Assembly: GCA_023052935.1 (NCBI GenBank)
Contig: CM041292.1
Span: 28,106,954-28,170,953, forward strand
Origin: Piezodorus guildinii
Lineage: Eukaryota > Arthropoda > Insecta > Hemiptera > Pentatomidae
Direction of reading: 5' to 3'
DNA length: 64,000 bases
The position numbers and the translations under genes are program-made. This document shows, one piece after another, positions 59,101 through 64,000 of the stretch (the stretch's first letter is position 1; each line of letters begins with the position of its first letter). A model generated the notes under the pieces. That model saw nothing but the letters and a program-made list of their open reading frames with translations. It was not told the origin of the DNA and made no database searches.

Positions 59101-60121
59101 GTAAACTCGCAGGAGTTTAGACCAAGAGGCCCAGGGTCTACATGGCCTGTCGCGCGACTGGAAAAAGTAGAAGAAGAAGAAGACTGTGGATGTACGGAAG
59201 GAGTTGGGTATATTCAAATTACGTAAAATAGAATTAATTCTGACTACACACATCCTGGAGCTACAGACCGATGTGGTCCTTGAACTCCTCAATAAGTCTA
59301 AGCAAAGTGGTTCGGTCTTGTGCAACCGCTCGGTGGAAGTGATATACTACGGTAGTTGTAGCATTCCAGGATATCACCTTTTCTTTATGGAGTGGATGGC
59401 CAATGTCTTTCTTTCTGTTCAGGTATTCTCTCTTCGAGCCAAACTATGAGGATTACGTTGTAGGGGGCTCTCAAATACTCGTCAGGAGCTTAGCAGGAAT
59501 CTCATTTTCACCTGGAGTCTTGTTATTATCAATTTGTTATTTAGAGGATCCTCCACATCATCAAAGGTTGGTGTGTCGGGTGATTCAGTATTATATGCAC
59601 CAGGTATCTCCCACTCTTCTTGGTCTCCCGCGTTTAAAGGAACGTCGAAGTGATGGGACCACTGAGCCAGAACTTTATATTTTCCCAAGGCAATAGACCC
59701 ATCTTCATTTCTACGGGCTTTGACACGTGGATTAAAGCCAACCCTACTTTTGTTAATCTTTTAATAAAAGATTCTCGATTTCCTCAAGCTGCTTCCTCTC
59801 CTATTCCCTTTTAAATTATAACTATTTCATATTAAATTTGGCATTGTAAATTAAACATGTTGATTAACAGAAGGTGGTTTACTGACCTCGGGAAGTAGAG
59901 CCTGACTATCTGGTCCTTGAGGCCCTGGATGAGGTAGGTGCAGGAGGTGTGCGGCGGGTACCAGTGAGCCACCGAGAGGAAGATACCCTCGCTGTCCCCG
60001 CTGGTCGCCAGGTCCTCGTAAGTCAGCAGCCAATCGCAGGTCGAGTTCCTGCTCCCGGCCGTCTCCACGTGGCCCGGCCAGTTCCCCACGTTGAAGTGGA
60101 ACCCGGTATTGAGCAGTGGCC
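30726..60121 (-). CDS. CUB/LDLa type I membrane protein (3' six exons)
   Basis: Six joined exons give 579 C-terminal residues with matching phases throughout. Order: CUB domain 1 (exons 59887-60121 plus 51376-51588), CUB 2 (49835-50087 plus the first half of 33805-34251), CUB 3 (rest of that exon plus 32052-32342), then one LDLa module, one transmembrane helix and a tail of about 15 residues (30726-31028). CUB marks seen include CTYLIQGLKDQIVRLYFPSF, LYDASWPDD with a following fC, and CGPAVIPASTEGELHF for CUB 3. The layout recalls Neto and the insect photoreceptor protein Culd (CUB and LDLa), but I cannot choose between them. The signal peptide and any earlier domains lie beyond the window. 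Introns of 15.6 and 8.3 kb are full of transposons. Exons are far more GC-rich than their surroundings, especially the 5' four. Confidence 0.85.
31590..31695 (-). mobile_element. Decayed tRNA-SINE remnant
   Basis: The minus strand reads GGGAGCCGTTGGCTGTG, then TTTGCACACCAGTCT, resembling the head of SINE B (GGGAGCCCGTGGCTGAATGG). The rest is not recognisable. It lies in the last intron of the CUB/LDLa gene. Confidence 0.45.
32052..32342 (-). CDS. CUB/LDLa gene exon (CUB 3, second half)
   Basis: 97 codons, phase 0, acceptor ATATTCTAG, donor GAG|GTAAAT. Encodes VRFTTRDCQDGRLEVYLPG, then FMSICGHN and SVRIQFIGTMTPARAAFKIA, i.e. the last CUB strands, and a linker ending SKLTE. Codon use is less GC-biased than in the upstream exons. 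Confidence 0.9.
32800..33230 (+). mobile_element. RTE-like LINE C-terminal remnant
   Basis: Across shifting frames the plus strand reads MIFEKQILKRTF, LCQIYQEPDFVHYMTIK, then LVEGRRKKERT. This is the order of the post-RT domain of RTE-type LINEs (FE-L-R-I; EPDI-Y-I; G-R-RGRP). It is intronic within the CUB/LDLa gene and inactive. Confidence 0.6.
33271..33720 (+). mobile_element. LINE C-terminal fragment with short open frame
   Basis: An 89-codon frame contains FKRVVKKIRRDFARNEIIRE, then IKESQLKWFGHISIM, the R-D-x-x-R-N-E-x-I and LKWFGH motifs found after the RT of many non-LTR elements. It follows the previous LINE piece but looks like a different family. Confidence 0.55.
33805..34251 (-). 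CDS. CUB/LDLa gene exon (CUB 2 end, CUB 3 start)
   Basis: 149 codons, phase 0 on both sides, acceptor TCTTTTGCAG, donor AAG|GTTAGT. Encodes LGSCEDCWGGRHDKLLIWEP, the CUB 2 C-D loop, a Gly/Pro-rich linker and GALFEARYEF. It then begins CUB 3 with CGPAVIPASTEGELHFPHYE and RCIWEIRVNKDRDVWLHFDK. Strongly GC-rich. Confidence 0.9.
34313..34440 (-). repeat. 0.9 kb repeat family, terminal fragment
   Basis: The plus strand shows GGTGTGGCCAACCCACGACT, then TTCACTTATATCAG, the asymmetric terminus seen in full copies, and ends soon after. Confidence 0.55.
34441..35954. other. Intron sequence without clear elements
   Basis: Part of the 15.6 kb intron of the CUB/LDLa gene. A weak LINE-like frame near 34800-34910 (KRDYVINERIYDKLSLQS) is the only coding-like trace. 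The remainder is AT-rich. Confidence 0.3.
35964..36238 (-). mobile_element. SINE B, full copy with target duplication
   Basis: On the minus strand GGAGCCCGTGGCTAAG starts a tRNA-like head with box B-like GGGAGTTCGAATCCC. The shared body follows (GGCTTTTATAAGGATGTAAT, GGTATTTGAGACCC, GTAGGGAGTGATGACCC). TTTCAAACT flanks both ends (35955-35963 and 36239-36247). Confidence 0.85.
36290..36870 (+). mobile_element. LINE 3' fragment, related to that at 1104-1667
   Basis: Encodes SRHSDLYVLTPRTKTFDRSM, close to the RT tail seen in the LINE at 1104-1667. Its 3' UTR ends near AGAGACCCAATCCTGG and TTCTATTCTATTCTA. 5' truncated and frame-shifted. Confidence 0.65.
37072..38790 (+). repeat. 0.9 kb repeat family, copy c, split by a mariner
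   Basis: Starts ACTTTCACTTACG, follows the consensus to TTGTTTTATATT (about 37820), then resumes after the mariner with CTTGAATTTATTTTAAC, GAGGTAACTGAAAATCG and TGTGATGCAC. The mariner therefore landed inside this copy. Confidence 0.75.
37821..38733 (+). mobile_element. Mariner element, internally deleted
   Basis: Inverted ends share CATGAAATGTCCGTTTT (37832-37848 and its complement at 38704-38720), continuing outward as the GGTTGTGTCCTGT-type mariner terminus. The transposase starts at 38009 (METRDFRVIFLYEYKLGHSA, then EAARNICKAFG). A gap follows; the end reads HPPYYPDLFSTDYHLLRNLD, with the third catalytic Asp region, and ends GKYFE at about 38657. The centre with the first two catalytic aspartates is missing, and there is an internal stop, so it cannot be autonomous. 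Confidence 0.8.
39361..40249 (-). repeat. 0.9 kb repeat family, copy d, near full length
   Basis: Plus strand runs ATCTGGTGCGGACAACACAC, GACTTTCACTTACCTCC through to CCCTTACTATATATAGTAAG and TGAAAGTAAA. One of the most complete copies. The left end is preceded by an A-run. Confidence 0.85.
40258..40893 (-). mobile_element. LINE 3' end with RT tail
   Basis: A 134-codon minus-strand frame contains SGYYTLLKWLYPSVRRQYFL and SFHKSFLVRFLSFWDSLPIS, then IRKATSLSSFKHQLF, the post-RT tail typical of non-LTR elements. The 3' UTR contains an AT microsatellite (40348-40429) and ends with GGGACATGATCCCAGAATAT, again like the LINE tail at 1104. Confidence 0.75.
40348..40429. repeat. (AT)n microsatellite, about 82 bases
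   Basis: Pure AT repeat inside the 3' UTR of the LINE fragment. Confidence 0.95.
41016..41873. other. Left flank of the gypsy element
   Basis: Intronic AT-rich sequence without recognisable genes. The target duplication GGTGG (41874-41878) closes it. Confidence 0.4.
41879..41995 (-). repeat. 3' LTR of the gypsy element (117 bp)
   Basis: Identical to the other LTR except for one base (T at about 41990 versus G at 45771, plus strand). On the sense strand it starts TGATAAGGAAG and ends TATACAACA. Unusually short for this superfamily. Confidence 0.95.
41996..42006 (-). other. Polypurine tract of the gypsy element
   Basis: Sense strand GCGGGGGAGAG directly before the 3' LTR and two bases after the gag-pol stop codon. 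It would prime plus-strand DNA synthesis. Confidence 0.8.
42008..45622 (-). CDS. gag-pol polyprotein of the gypsy element, with internal TAG
   Basis: Frame of 1204 codons with TAG at codon 1011 (42590-42592). Gag ends in two CCHC knuckles (about residues 212-226 and 232-245). The protease has DTGS at 309-312. RT has YLDD at 578-581. RNase H starts about residue 716 (ETDAS). Integrase has an HHCC zinc region at about 846-883 and the catalytic triad D910, D968, E1004 with the DX35E spacing. After the TAG the same frame continues for 193 codons with the rest of integrase and a C-terminal domain ending RRSTRISRPP. Gag and pol share one frame, with no frameshift, as in Tf1-like elements. The start ATG lies 37 bases after the 5' LTR. 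The TAG splits the integrase C-terminus and is probably a recent inactivating point change. Confidence 0.92.
45646..45659 (-). other. Primer-binding site, apparently self-primed
   Basis: Immediately after the 5' LTR the sense strand reads ATTTAATCGACATT. I do not recognise a tRNA 3' end here. Thirteen bases (TTTAATCGACATT) are the exact reverse complement of AATGTCGATTAAA inside the LTR (sense, 45709-45697). This is the geometry of Tf1-type self-priming, where the 5' end of the element RNA folds back and is cleaved to serve as primer. Confidence 0.6.
45660..45776 (-). repeat. 5' LTR of the gypsy element (117 bp)
   Basis: Sense strand TGATACGGAAG...TATACAACA. It contains AATGTCGATTAAA at 45697-45709 (sense), which is the exact complement of the primer-binding site just downstream. 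Confidence 0.95.
45782..46502. other. Right flank of the gypsy element
   Basis: Intronic sequence without recognised genes. Short frames are not coding-like. Confidence 0.4.
46508..47493 (-). repeat. 0.9 kb repeat family, copy e, with doubled terminus
   Basis: The asymmetric end occurs twice in tandem: GGTGCGCGCAACACACGACT at 46508 and again TGATGCGGGCAATACACGAC near 46595. The body then runs to ATGTAAGTGAAATTA. Either two copies are joined or the end was duplicated. Confidence 0.75.
47494..48460. other. Intronic stretch with an unassigned open frame
   Basis: No element recognised with confidence. Plus-strand frames at 48197-48430 carry no motif I know. They may belong to the decayed LINE that follows. 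Confidence 0.25.
48470..49310 (+). mobile_element. RTE-like LINE remnant (RT to C-terminus)
   Basis: Broken frames read DDLVLLGEEAKTIQ (the RT catalytic box remnant), then EIGLGINTDKRKYMIRS, NKLLGSWLLSRHSK, and finally RLRGSPKRRLEDCLKSDLKG with a W-rich end. The order is that of RTE-type elements from the RT palm to the C-terminal domain. Many stops. Confidence 0.7.
49600..49692 (+). repeat. 0.9 kb repeat family, terminal fragment
   Basis: GAGGTAAGTGAAATTCGTG, then TGTTGCGCGCACCATTTTTT, is the asymmetric terminus of the family. Only about 90 bases are present. Confidence 0.65.
49835..50087 (-). CDS. CUB/LDLa gene exon (end of CUB 1, start of CUB 2)
   Basis: Eighty-four codons plus one base. 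Acceptor TTTTGTTAG, donor AAG|GTACGT. Encodes YYWAHYDFFNN, closing CUB 1, then CDEEFSSW, YLRSPLNTLVYKRSTSG and CKYTFVTDRRLYARVILTI, the opening strands of CUB 2. NNT is a possible N-glycosylation site. Confidence 0.9.
50126..50162. repeat. (AT)n microsatellite
   Basis: About 18 AT units just upstream (gene sense) of the CUB/LDLa exon at 49835-50087. Confidence 0.95.
50880..51090. repeat. Inverted pair of Penelope-like terminal remnants
   Basis: Left arm (minus strand, 50880-50945) reads GAGAACGAAACGTTATG, then AAATAAAATTAC and GGATTGGCC. Right arm (plus strand, about 51018-51085) reads GAAGACGAAACGTTGTAAG, then GGGATTGGCCAG. Both resemble the end of the Penelope-like element further right (core followed by GAAAC-GT). 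They are probably old copies of a related element without coding sequence. Confidence 0.45.
51376..51588 (-). CDS. CUB/LDLa gene exon (CUB 1, C half)
   Basis: Acceptor CCTTTTTTCAG, donor GG|GTGAGG. Encodes FRINRIESPIAMFDGDCGES, then LTLYDASWPDDSKIIKTFCD and a strand-rich end (SALFVRFESKTGSYSG). This is the usual second half of a CUB fold with two cysteines. Confidence 0.9.
51776..52062 (+). mobile_element. Jockey-like LINE tail fragment
   Basis: Reads YLGLHLS, then WHPHTRLK and ILIDGIELWGSTI, close to the tail of the LINE at 4204-6825. It ends shortly before repeat copy f. Confidence 0.65.
52075..52975 (+). repeat. 0.9 kb repeat family, copy f, near full length
   Basis: Runs from ACTTTCACCTACTATACATA through CTGAGTCCAAATAACCAAGT and TACCATGCATTTTGC to GAGGTAAGTGAATGTCG and TTGCCCGCACCAGATTTTTT. 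A useful reference copy for the family. Confidence 0.85.
53493..54442 (-). repeat. 0.9 kb repeat family, copy g, near full length
   Basis: Runs from GGTGCGGGCAACACACGACT to CTATATATAGTTAGTGAAAG, with an (AT)-rich insertion near 53759-53860 and a (CA)-rich expansion near 54281-54312. Confidence 0.85.
54446..55770. other. Intronic stretch, mostly unassigned
   Basis: Contains GAGATCAAAATGGCGCGATC near 54697, similar to GGTCAAAATAACGCGATC near 58800, so at least one shared old repeat is present. A 102-codon plus-strand frame at 54717-55025 has no recognisable motif. Confidence 0.3.
55780..56070 (-). mobile_element. LINE remnant (post-RT domain)
   Basis: The minus strand reads, across frames, LEKEIAVLEKI, then FLGNRWVDGQL and MRSSEELYKKTEPITTSKKK and RRLLSYGHLFG. 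This matches the R-S-N-EELY...EPI...RRL-YGH pattern common after the RT of some LINEs. Confidence 0.6.
56275..56560 (-). mobile_element. SINE C, diverged copy
   Basis: Matches the copy at 25575 through AACGTCACTTAATTATACTG, GAGTACCCGACGTCGCACAG, CACCCCTTCGAAGGA and CTATCTGCCAGATTTAAACC. The tRNA head is eroded. Confidence 0.75.
56889..57205 (-). mobile_element. SINE A, copy with target duplication
   Basis: The minus strand starts AGGGGAGCGGCGTGGTCTAG, with box B GGTTCGAATCCC, and follows the body of the copy at 13055 to CCCAAGACCCTTCATGGG, ending in a T-run without the LINE-type tail. CTTTAATGAA flanks both sides (56879-56888 and 57206-57215). Confidence 0.85.
57855..58600 (+). mobile_element. 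Jockey-like LINE remnant (RT)
   Basis: Reads VLRPLLLNICTPDILENDHN, then LLQMVQHS (degenerate catalytic box), and later LDRNWTYYLNYYPDHL and YGIGYGALINSLHPK. This follows the RT palm-to-tail order of Jockey-type elements. Strongly decayed. Confidence 0.6.
58871..59178 (+). mobile_element. SINE B, full copy with target duplication
   Basis: tRNA-like head GGGGAGCCCGTGGCTGAATG with box B GAATTCGAATCCC, then the body (CCCGGCGGGGCTTTTATAAG, TATGTGAGACCCGTCAGCC, GTAGGGAGTGATGACCC) and the end ATGGCCTGTCGCGCGACTGG plus A/G-rich tail. GAAGACTGTG flanks both ends (58861-58870 and 59179-59188). Confidence 0.88.
59190..59886. other. Intronic stretch before the CUB exon
   Basis: Small frames on both strands, none recognisable. 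The minus-strand piece at 59482-59688 (HHFDVPLNAGDQEEWEIPGA) might be from a LINE or other element. Confidence 0.25.
59887..60121 (-). CDS. CUB/LDLa gene, first exon in the window (CUB 1, N half)
   Basis: Seventy-seven full codons, phase 1 at the start (acceptor GGCTGTTGCAG), ending CCGAG|GTCAGT. Encodes a CUB first half with STCDWLL, FLSVAHWYPPHTSCTYLIQG and DQIVRLYFP. Very GC-rich, with most third positions G or C. The upstream exon is not in the window. Confidence 0.85.
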
Positions 60122-60230
60122 CTGCAACAGCCAAATAAAAAACCATCTTAGAAAAGTTTAAAAAAAATAGTGCTTGCTCTCTTTGATGACGATTAAGTAA
60201 AAAATAAATATCATGTTAGAAATTGAAAAA

Positions 60231-61022
60231 AATCTGTTGTGGGCAACACACGACTTTCACTTACCTCGGTTGATGTAATGAGTTCAAGAACTATTAAATA
60301 AAGGTAGAGTTTAAAAAAATTATGTTCAGTTTCGTAGGAAACATGCTGTAGATTAAATAATCAGACAATAGTAATTATTATCTACAAAAATCACTTAATT
60401 GTATCCGTTTTTTTATCTCTTTCCGTTATTTTATACAACTATAAAGTTTATAAATAACATTTTTCTAACATATTTAGCCTTCCTATTGTATATTATACAC
60501 TTGTATTACTATTTTTAAGGTTAAAAAAAATTACCCAAAAATATTGGTAATGAAATTCATTCAACTTATACCTTTACCTTTTTTTTTTCTTTCTGTCGCG
60601 ACAGGTCGTGTAGGCCCTTGGCCGCGTGCTGTAATTTCCAGGGAGAATATACGCACTTATATATCTCAATGAAGTTTTATAGGGTAGGGTCATCATCACT
60701 TTCTACCCCTATTTTTGTGAGTGGCCACCAGTAGCCTGACGGGAATCACATACCTTATAAAAGTCCCGTCGGGACTGAGATTCAAATTCACAACCTTTAG
60801 CACGAGAGACTAGCTATCCACTTAGCCATGGGCTCCTTTAACCATTTTTTTTCAACGCTAGTAATAACAAGATGGTATGGGTTATTTTTTTCGATGTTAC
60901 AAAATTAAAGATACTTTAAAGAAAGACATTTTGAAATATCGGCATATAAGCCCTGTAAGACTATTTCAATCAGAATGAAACATACATGATTTTAAATTCC
61001 TATTGAATTTACATCAATATCA
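60231..61022 (-). repeat. 0.9 kb repeat family, copy h, hit by two insertions
   Basis: Starts AATCTGTTGTGGGCAACACA, is split by a SINE B at about 60580-60836, resumes with GCTAGTAATAACAAGATGG, and stops at CATCAATATCAG where the Penelope-like element begins. The rest of the repeat is not found on the far side. Confidence 0.75.
60580..60836 (-). mobile_element. SINE B inserted in repeat copy h
   Basis: The minus strand begins GGAGCCCATGGCTAAGTGGA, with a box B-like GAATTTGAATCTC, followed by the family body and an end CGCGACAG and A-rich tail. CCTTTA(A)CC at both borders may be the target duplication. Confidence 0.8.
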
Positions 61023-61681
61023 GGGTGCGGTCATAAATTAAAACCACACAATTAAAAATAAGAGTTATTTTTATTATGTGCCGACGTTTCGGCCTACAAT
61101 GTGGGCCTTCATCAGGGCTAAAAGAAACAAGATAACAACCAATGTAATTAGACTTAATAATGCGTTAGGTATATAATAATAATATGACAGTAATAAATTA
61201 TGGGAACATAAATAATATTAAATGTAAAATGATAATAAGATGACAATTATAAAGTATGGAAATAAGGTGACAGTTATAAAGTATGGAAATAAACAAAATT
61301 AAGATGATAGTTATAAAGTATGGAAGTAGACATAATTGAGATGATAATATTGTAATGAGAATATATAAATAGAGACTCAGTAAATGAAGAAAAATGATAA
61401 AGGAAAAATATGTGAACAATTAAAATTTTAAATATTAACAATTATGAGTTGATATATGACGGTAATATATTAAAAACATAGTTAAGAGTATAGGTAATAT
61501 CTAAAAAAAATATAGTCATTACAAAAGAGAAACAGTATGAATAAAAAATAATAATTTAAATTTTAAAATAATGTAATATTAAACTAATAATTATATGTCA
61601 GGATATGTAATGGAGAAATATATGAGTATGGAAAGGGGGAGAAAGAAATGGGCGATGAAAAAAGACCCTTATAAATAAGAA
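61023..61681 (-). repeat. Penelope-like element, left inverted arm (3' terminus)
   Basis: In sense orientation this follows the coding region and ends ATGACCGCACCC at 61023. It is nearly identical to the complement of 63196-63852. Includes imperfect repeats of the CATACTTTATAACTATCATC type. Confidence 0.9.
61081..61119 (-). ncRNA. Hammerhead-ribozyme-like core in the left arm
   Basis: The same core in the element's sense direction: CTGATGA (complement of 61109-61115), stem II GGCC/GGCC, GAAAC (61086-61090). It lies in the 3' part of the element RNA. Confidence 0.6.
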
Positions 61682-62167
61682 AAAAAATATACATACATGA
61701 CGTGCAAGCGTTGCCTACGAAGTGATGTTTCTCAGTTTAAAAAACGCTCATTGCGTGGAACGGAAAATATGAGAACTAGAATGTCCGTTAGGAAAATTCC
61801 AAGAAGCTAAGTTATGTTTACTGATTCGATTGTTAAAAATAGCCAAAAGTCATTACTTGAGAGTACTTGAGTTATTACTTATGAGTATTTGATAAAATTG
61901 TAAGAAATAGTGACGAGGTAAAGATTAAAAGATTTTAAGTAATAACGGATGACGATAATAAATGATGAATGATGATAAGGTAATAACGAATGACGATAAG
62001 GAGCTGTCGAAGGAAATGATAAATAAACAGTAATCTAGTAGGTAAACAAATAAATAAATAAAAAAGGGGATTACGAAAATTAAATAAATATATAAATAAA
62101 AAATTTATAATAAATAAATAAAAATAAAATTATGAAGAGATGATCAGGTGGTTGTTTAAAAAATGAG

Positions 62168-63196
62168 CTAGGGATGCTTTATTAAATTTAATATTTGGGA
62201 ATAAGCTAGTGACAAGTTATGTTTGTCAGTCTTTTGATTAACAGGAAGGGGTTCTAGTTGTATGTAAATGCATTCTGTAATGAGTCGTTTGTCATGGTTG
62301 GGAACAGTGGCAAGAATGGATGTTTTATCAAAATCAAAGGAATGGTTAAGGGTTAAGGAATGTTCTGAAAGTTTTGAAGCGGTAGAATTTTTAGAGGAAA
62401 TTGTATATTTGTGTCGGGTGATGCGATCTTTGAGAAGGTTTTTGGTTTCACCAATATAGGCAGAGTTGCAATTAGGAGTTCCGCAAGGGACTCTATAAAC
62501 AATTTTTGAACGGTGGTCTGTTGGTATACTGTCTTTAAGTCGGCTGTAAATATTGGAGAGTTTGTAGTGGGATTTTAAAGCAAGTCTGAGGTTTGGATAG
62601 AAGGATTTTAATGATTTTTTAATTTTTTCTGAAAGAGAGGGAATGTAAGGTACGGATCTATATAAGAGAGTTGGTGATGATGATGGAAGAGAGGTTAATT
62701 GAGGTTGAGACTGATTTCTGTAGTTATTTATAAGTTTGTTTATGATCACGGTAGGGAAGTTATTGGCCAGGAGAATTGTCTTTATGCGGTTAATGTTGAT
62801 GTCGTGGAAACGGGGATCGGAAAGGAAAAGGCTTCGGTGTATAAGATTTTTAGCAACGTTAATTTTTTGATGATGGGGATGTTGGGAATAAAAGTTTAAT
62901 AGTCTGCCAGAGTAAGTCGGTTTTGTGTACCAGTCAGTGGATATTGTGTTATTAGGGTTTCTAATGATGAGGAGGTCAAGAAATGGGAGGGAATTGTTAG
63001 TTTCGGATTCAGCGGTAAAATGTAGGCGGGGGTGGTAAGAGTTAAAGGCTAAAAGTATGTCAGTAATTTTGTCGGGGTTAAGAACAAGGAGGAGGTCGTC
63101 TACGTATTTTTTAATAAGAATAATATCCTCAGGAAACTGAGGGATTATCAAATTTAGTAAATCGTTAAGGACAATATTGGCGTTAAGGACAATATT
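62168..63196 (-). CDS. Penelope-like RT (C-terminal part) and GIY-YIG endonuclease
   Basis: Open frame entering from the right arm without a true start codon, about 342 codons. The RT catalytic motif KKYVDDLLLV lies about 25 residues in, preceded by LLNLIIPQFPEDI as in Penelope RTs. A basic linker follows, with LTSLPSSSP and a helical stretch. The GIY-YIG nuclease then reads IVYRVPCGTPNCNSAYIGET, followed by KNLLKDRITRH, HSLTLNHSFDF and E-C-I-Y-I (catalytic Arg and Glu positions present). Ends LNLIKHP. The nuclease half looks intact. The missing RT N-terminus makes the copy defective. Confidence 0.88.
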   Translation of the reverse strand, partial: NIVLNANIVLNDLLNLIIPQFPEDIILIKKYVDDLLLVLNPDKITDILLAFNSYHPRLHFTAESETNNSLPFLDLLIIRNPNNTISTDWYTKPTYSGRLLNFYSQHPHHQKINVAKNLIHRSLFLSDPRFHDININRIKTILLANNFPTVIINKLINNYRNQSQPQLTSLPSSSPTLLYRSVPYIPSLSEKIKKSLKSFYPNLRLALKSHYKLSNIYSRLKDSIPTDHRSKIVYRVPCGTPNCNSAYIGETKNLLKDRITRHKYTISSKNSTASKLSEHSLTLNHSFDFDKTSILATVPNHDKRLITECIYIQLEPLPVNQKTDKHNLSLAYSQILNLIKHP

Positions 63197-63852
63197 CTTA
63201 TTTATAAGGTTCTTTTTTCATCGCCCATTTCTTTCTCCCCCTTTCCATACTCATATATTTCTCCATTACATATCCTGACATATAATTATTAGTTTAATAT
63301 TACATTATTTTAAAATTTAAATTATTATTTTTTATTCATACTGTTTCTCTTTTGTAATGACTATATTTTTTTAGATATTACCTATACTCTTAACTATGTT
63401 TTTAATATATTACCGTCATATATCAACTCATAATTGTTAATATTTAAAATTTTAATTGTTCACATAATTTTCCTTTATCATTTTTTTTCATTTACTGAGT
63501 CTCTATTTATATATTCTCATTACAATATTATCATCTCAATTATGTCTACTTCCATACTTTATAACTATCATCTTAATTTTGTTTATTTCCATACTTTATA
63601 ACTGTCACCTTATTTCCATACTTTATAATTGTCATCTTATTATCATTTTACATTTAATATTATTTATGTTCCCATAATTTATTACTGTCATATTATTATT
63701 ATATACCTAACGCATTATTAAGTCTAATTACATTGGTTGTTATCTTGTTTCTTTTAGCCCTGATGAAGGCCCACATTGTAGGCCGAAACGTCGGCACATA
63801 ATAAAAATAACTCTTATTTTTAATTGTGTGGTTTTAATTTATGACCGCACCC
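63196..63852 (+). repeat. Penelope-like element, right inverted arm
   Basis: Same sequence as the left arm in the opposite direction, joined to the RT frame at about 63196. An AATATTGTCCTTAACG unit is repeated twice at the junction (63164-63195). Confidence 0.9.
63757..63795 (+). ncRNA. Hammerhead-ribozyme-like core in the right arm
   Basis: Contains CTGATGA, then stem II (GGCC at 63768-63771 with GGCC at 63781-63784), then GAAAC, then GTC. GCC (63757-63759) pairs with GGC (63793-63795) as stem I. Helix III is reduced to the palindrome ACGT, as expected for a ribozyme that works as a dimer. Hammerheads are known in Penelope terminal repeats. Cleavage would follow GTC. Confidence 0.6.
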
Positions 63853-64000
63853 CCAACCATCTTCCTCATAAAAGTTGTCGGTTTTGAGCAAGACTGGCCA
63901 CATAAATACAGATTTTATAAAGCATAGAACTATATAACATTTTTATGAACGATTAACACTTAAGTGTGGGCTCAACTTGTCACTTGTTTTTTTCATTTGT
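63853..64000. other. Right edge of the window
   Basis: No feature recognised. The sequence does not continue repeat copy h, so the Penelope insertion was accompanied by loss or rearrangement. Confidence 0.3.

Larger units (their letters stand above)
61023..63852 (-). mobile_element. Penelope-like element, 5' truncated, with inverted arms
   Basis: The centre encodes the end of a Penelope-type RT plus a GIY-YIG endonuclease on the minus strand. Near-identical arms of about 658 bp, 61023-61681 and 63196-63852, are in inverted orientation. The right one is joined directly to the RT palm region, so RT fingers and N-terminus are missing. Each arm carries a hammerhead-like core near its outer end. 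Confidence 0.88.

Noticed and set aside
61023..63852. The inverted arms as a DNA transposon with long TIRs
   Set aside because: The content is a Penelope RT with GIY-YIG nuclease, and the arms contain hammerhead cores typical of Penelope ends.

Overview
This is an AT-rich eukaryotic window, and everything recognisable points to an arthropod, most likely an insect. The evidence is spliced genes with short exons and GT-AG introns, three families of tRNA-derived SINEs, mariner elements, Jockey-like and RTE-like LINE remnants, a Ty3/gypsy element and a Penelope-like element. The species cannot be told from the sequence. Three host genes are supported, all on the minus strand. Most of the rest is intron or intergenic DNA filled with nested transposons.

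Layout from left to right: (1) 3433-15003 holds a complete SLC22-type organic cation transporter gene of 10 coding exons and about 540 codons. Probable 5' UTR exons reach about 15790. Its first coding exon carries two compensating one-base frame changes, both in homopolymers. Its last intron holds a mariner that was itself invaded by a LINE. (2) 15800-30160 is mostly featureless AT-rich DNA with decayed repeats. It includes a single-exon coiled-coil gene (23605-24387) resembling SSX2IP/ADIP, and a SINE inserted in a SINE with a clear target-site duplication. (3) 30726-60121 is the 3' part of a long gene for a type I membrane protein with three CUB domains, one LDLa module, one transmembrane helix and a very short tail. 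Its 5' end lies beyond the window. Its 15.6 kb and 8.3 kb introns are full of repeats. (4) The 15.6 kb intron contains a young, compact 3.9 kb Ty3/gypsy element (41879-45776). It has 117-bp LTRs that differ at one base, a 5-bp target duplication, a single gag-pol reading frame with one internal TAG, and a primer-binding site complementary to its own LTR. (5) 61023-63852 is a 5'-truncated Penelope-like element with a GIY-YIG nuclease domain, enclosed by 0.66 kb inverted arms that each carry a hammerhead-ribozyme-like core.

The genes do not form a pathway: an importer of organic cations, a probable centrosome/adhesion scaffold and a cell-surface CUB/LDLa receptor are simply neighbours. The most interesting signals belong to the mobile DNA. 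These are a retrotransposon that looks self-primed (a strategy known from the Tf1/sushi group), an inverted Penelope copy with hammerhead motifs, several degenerate relatives of that motif, and a roughly 0.9 kb repeat family with one hairpin-forming end that has at least eight copies here and serves as a landing site for other elements.
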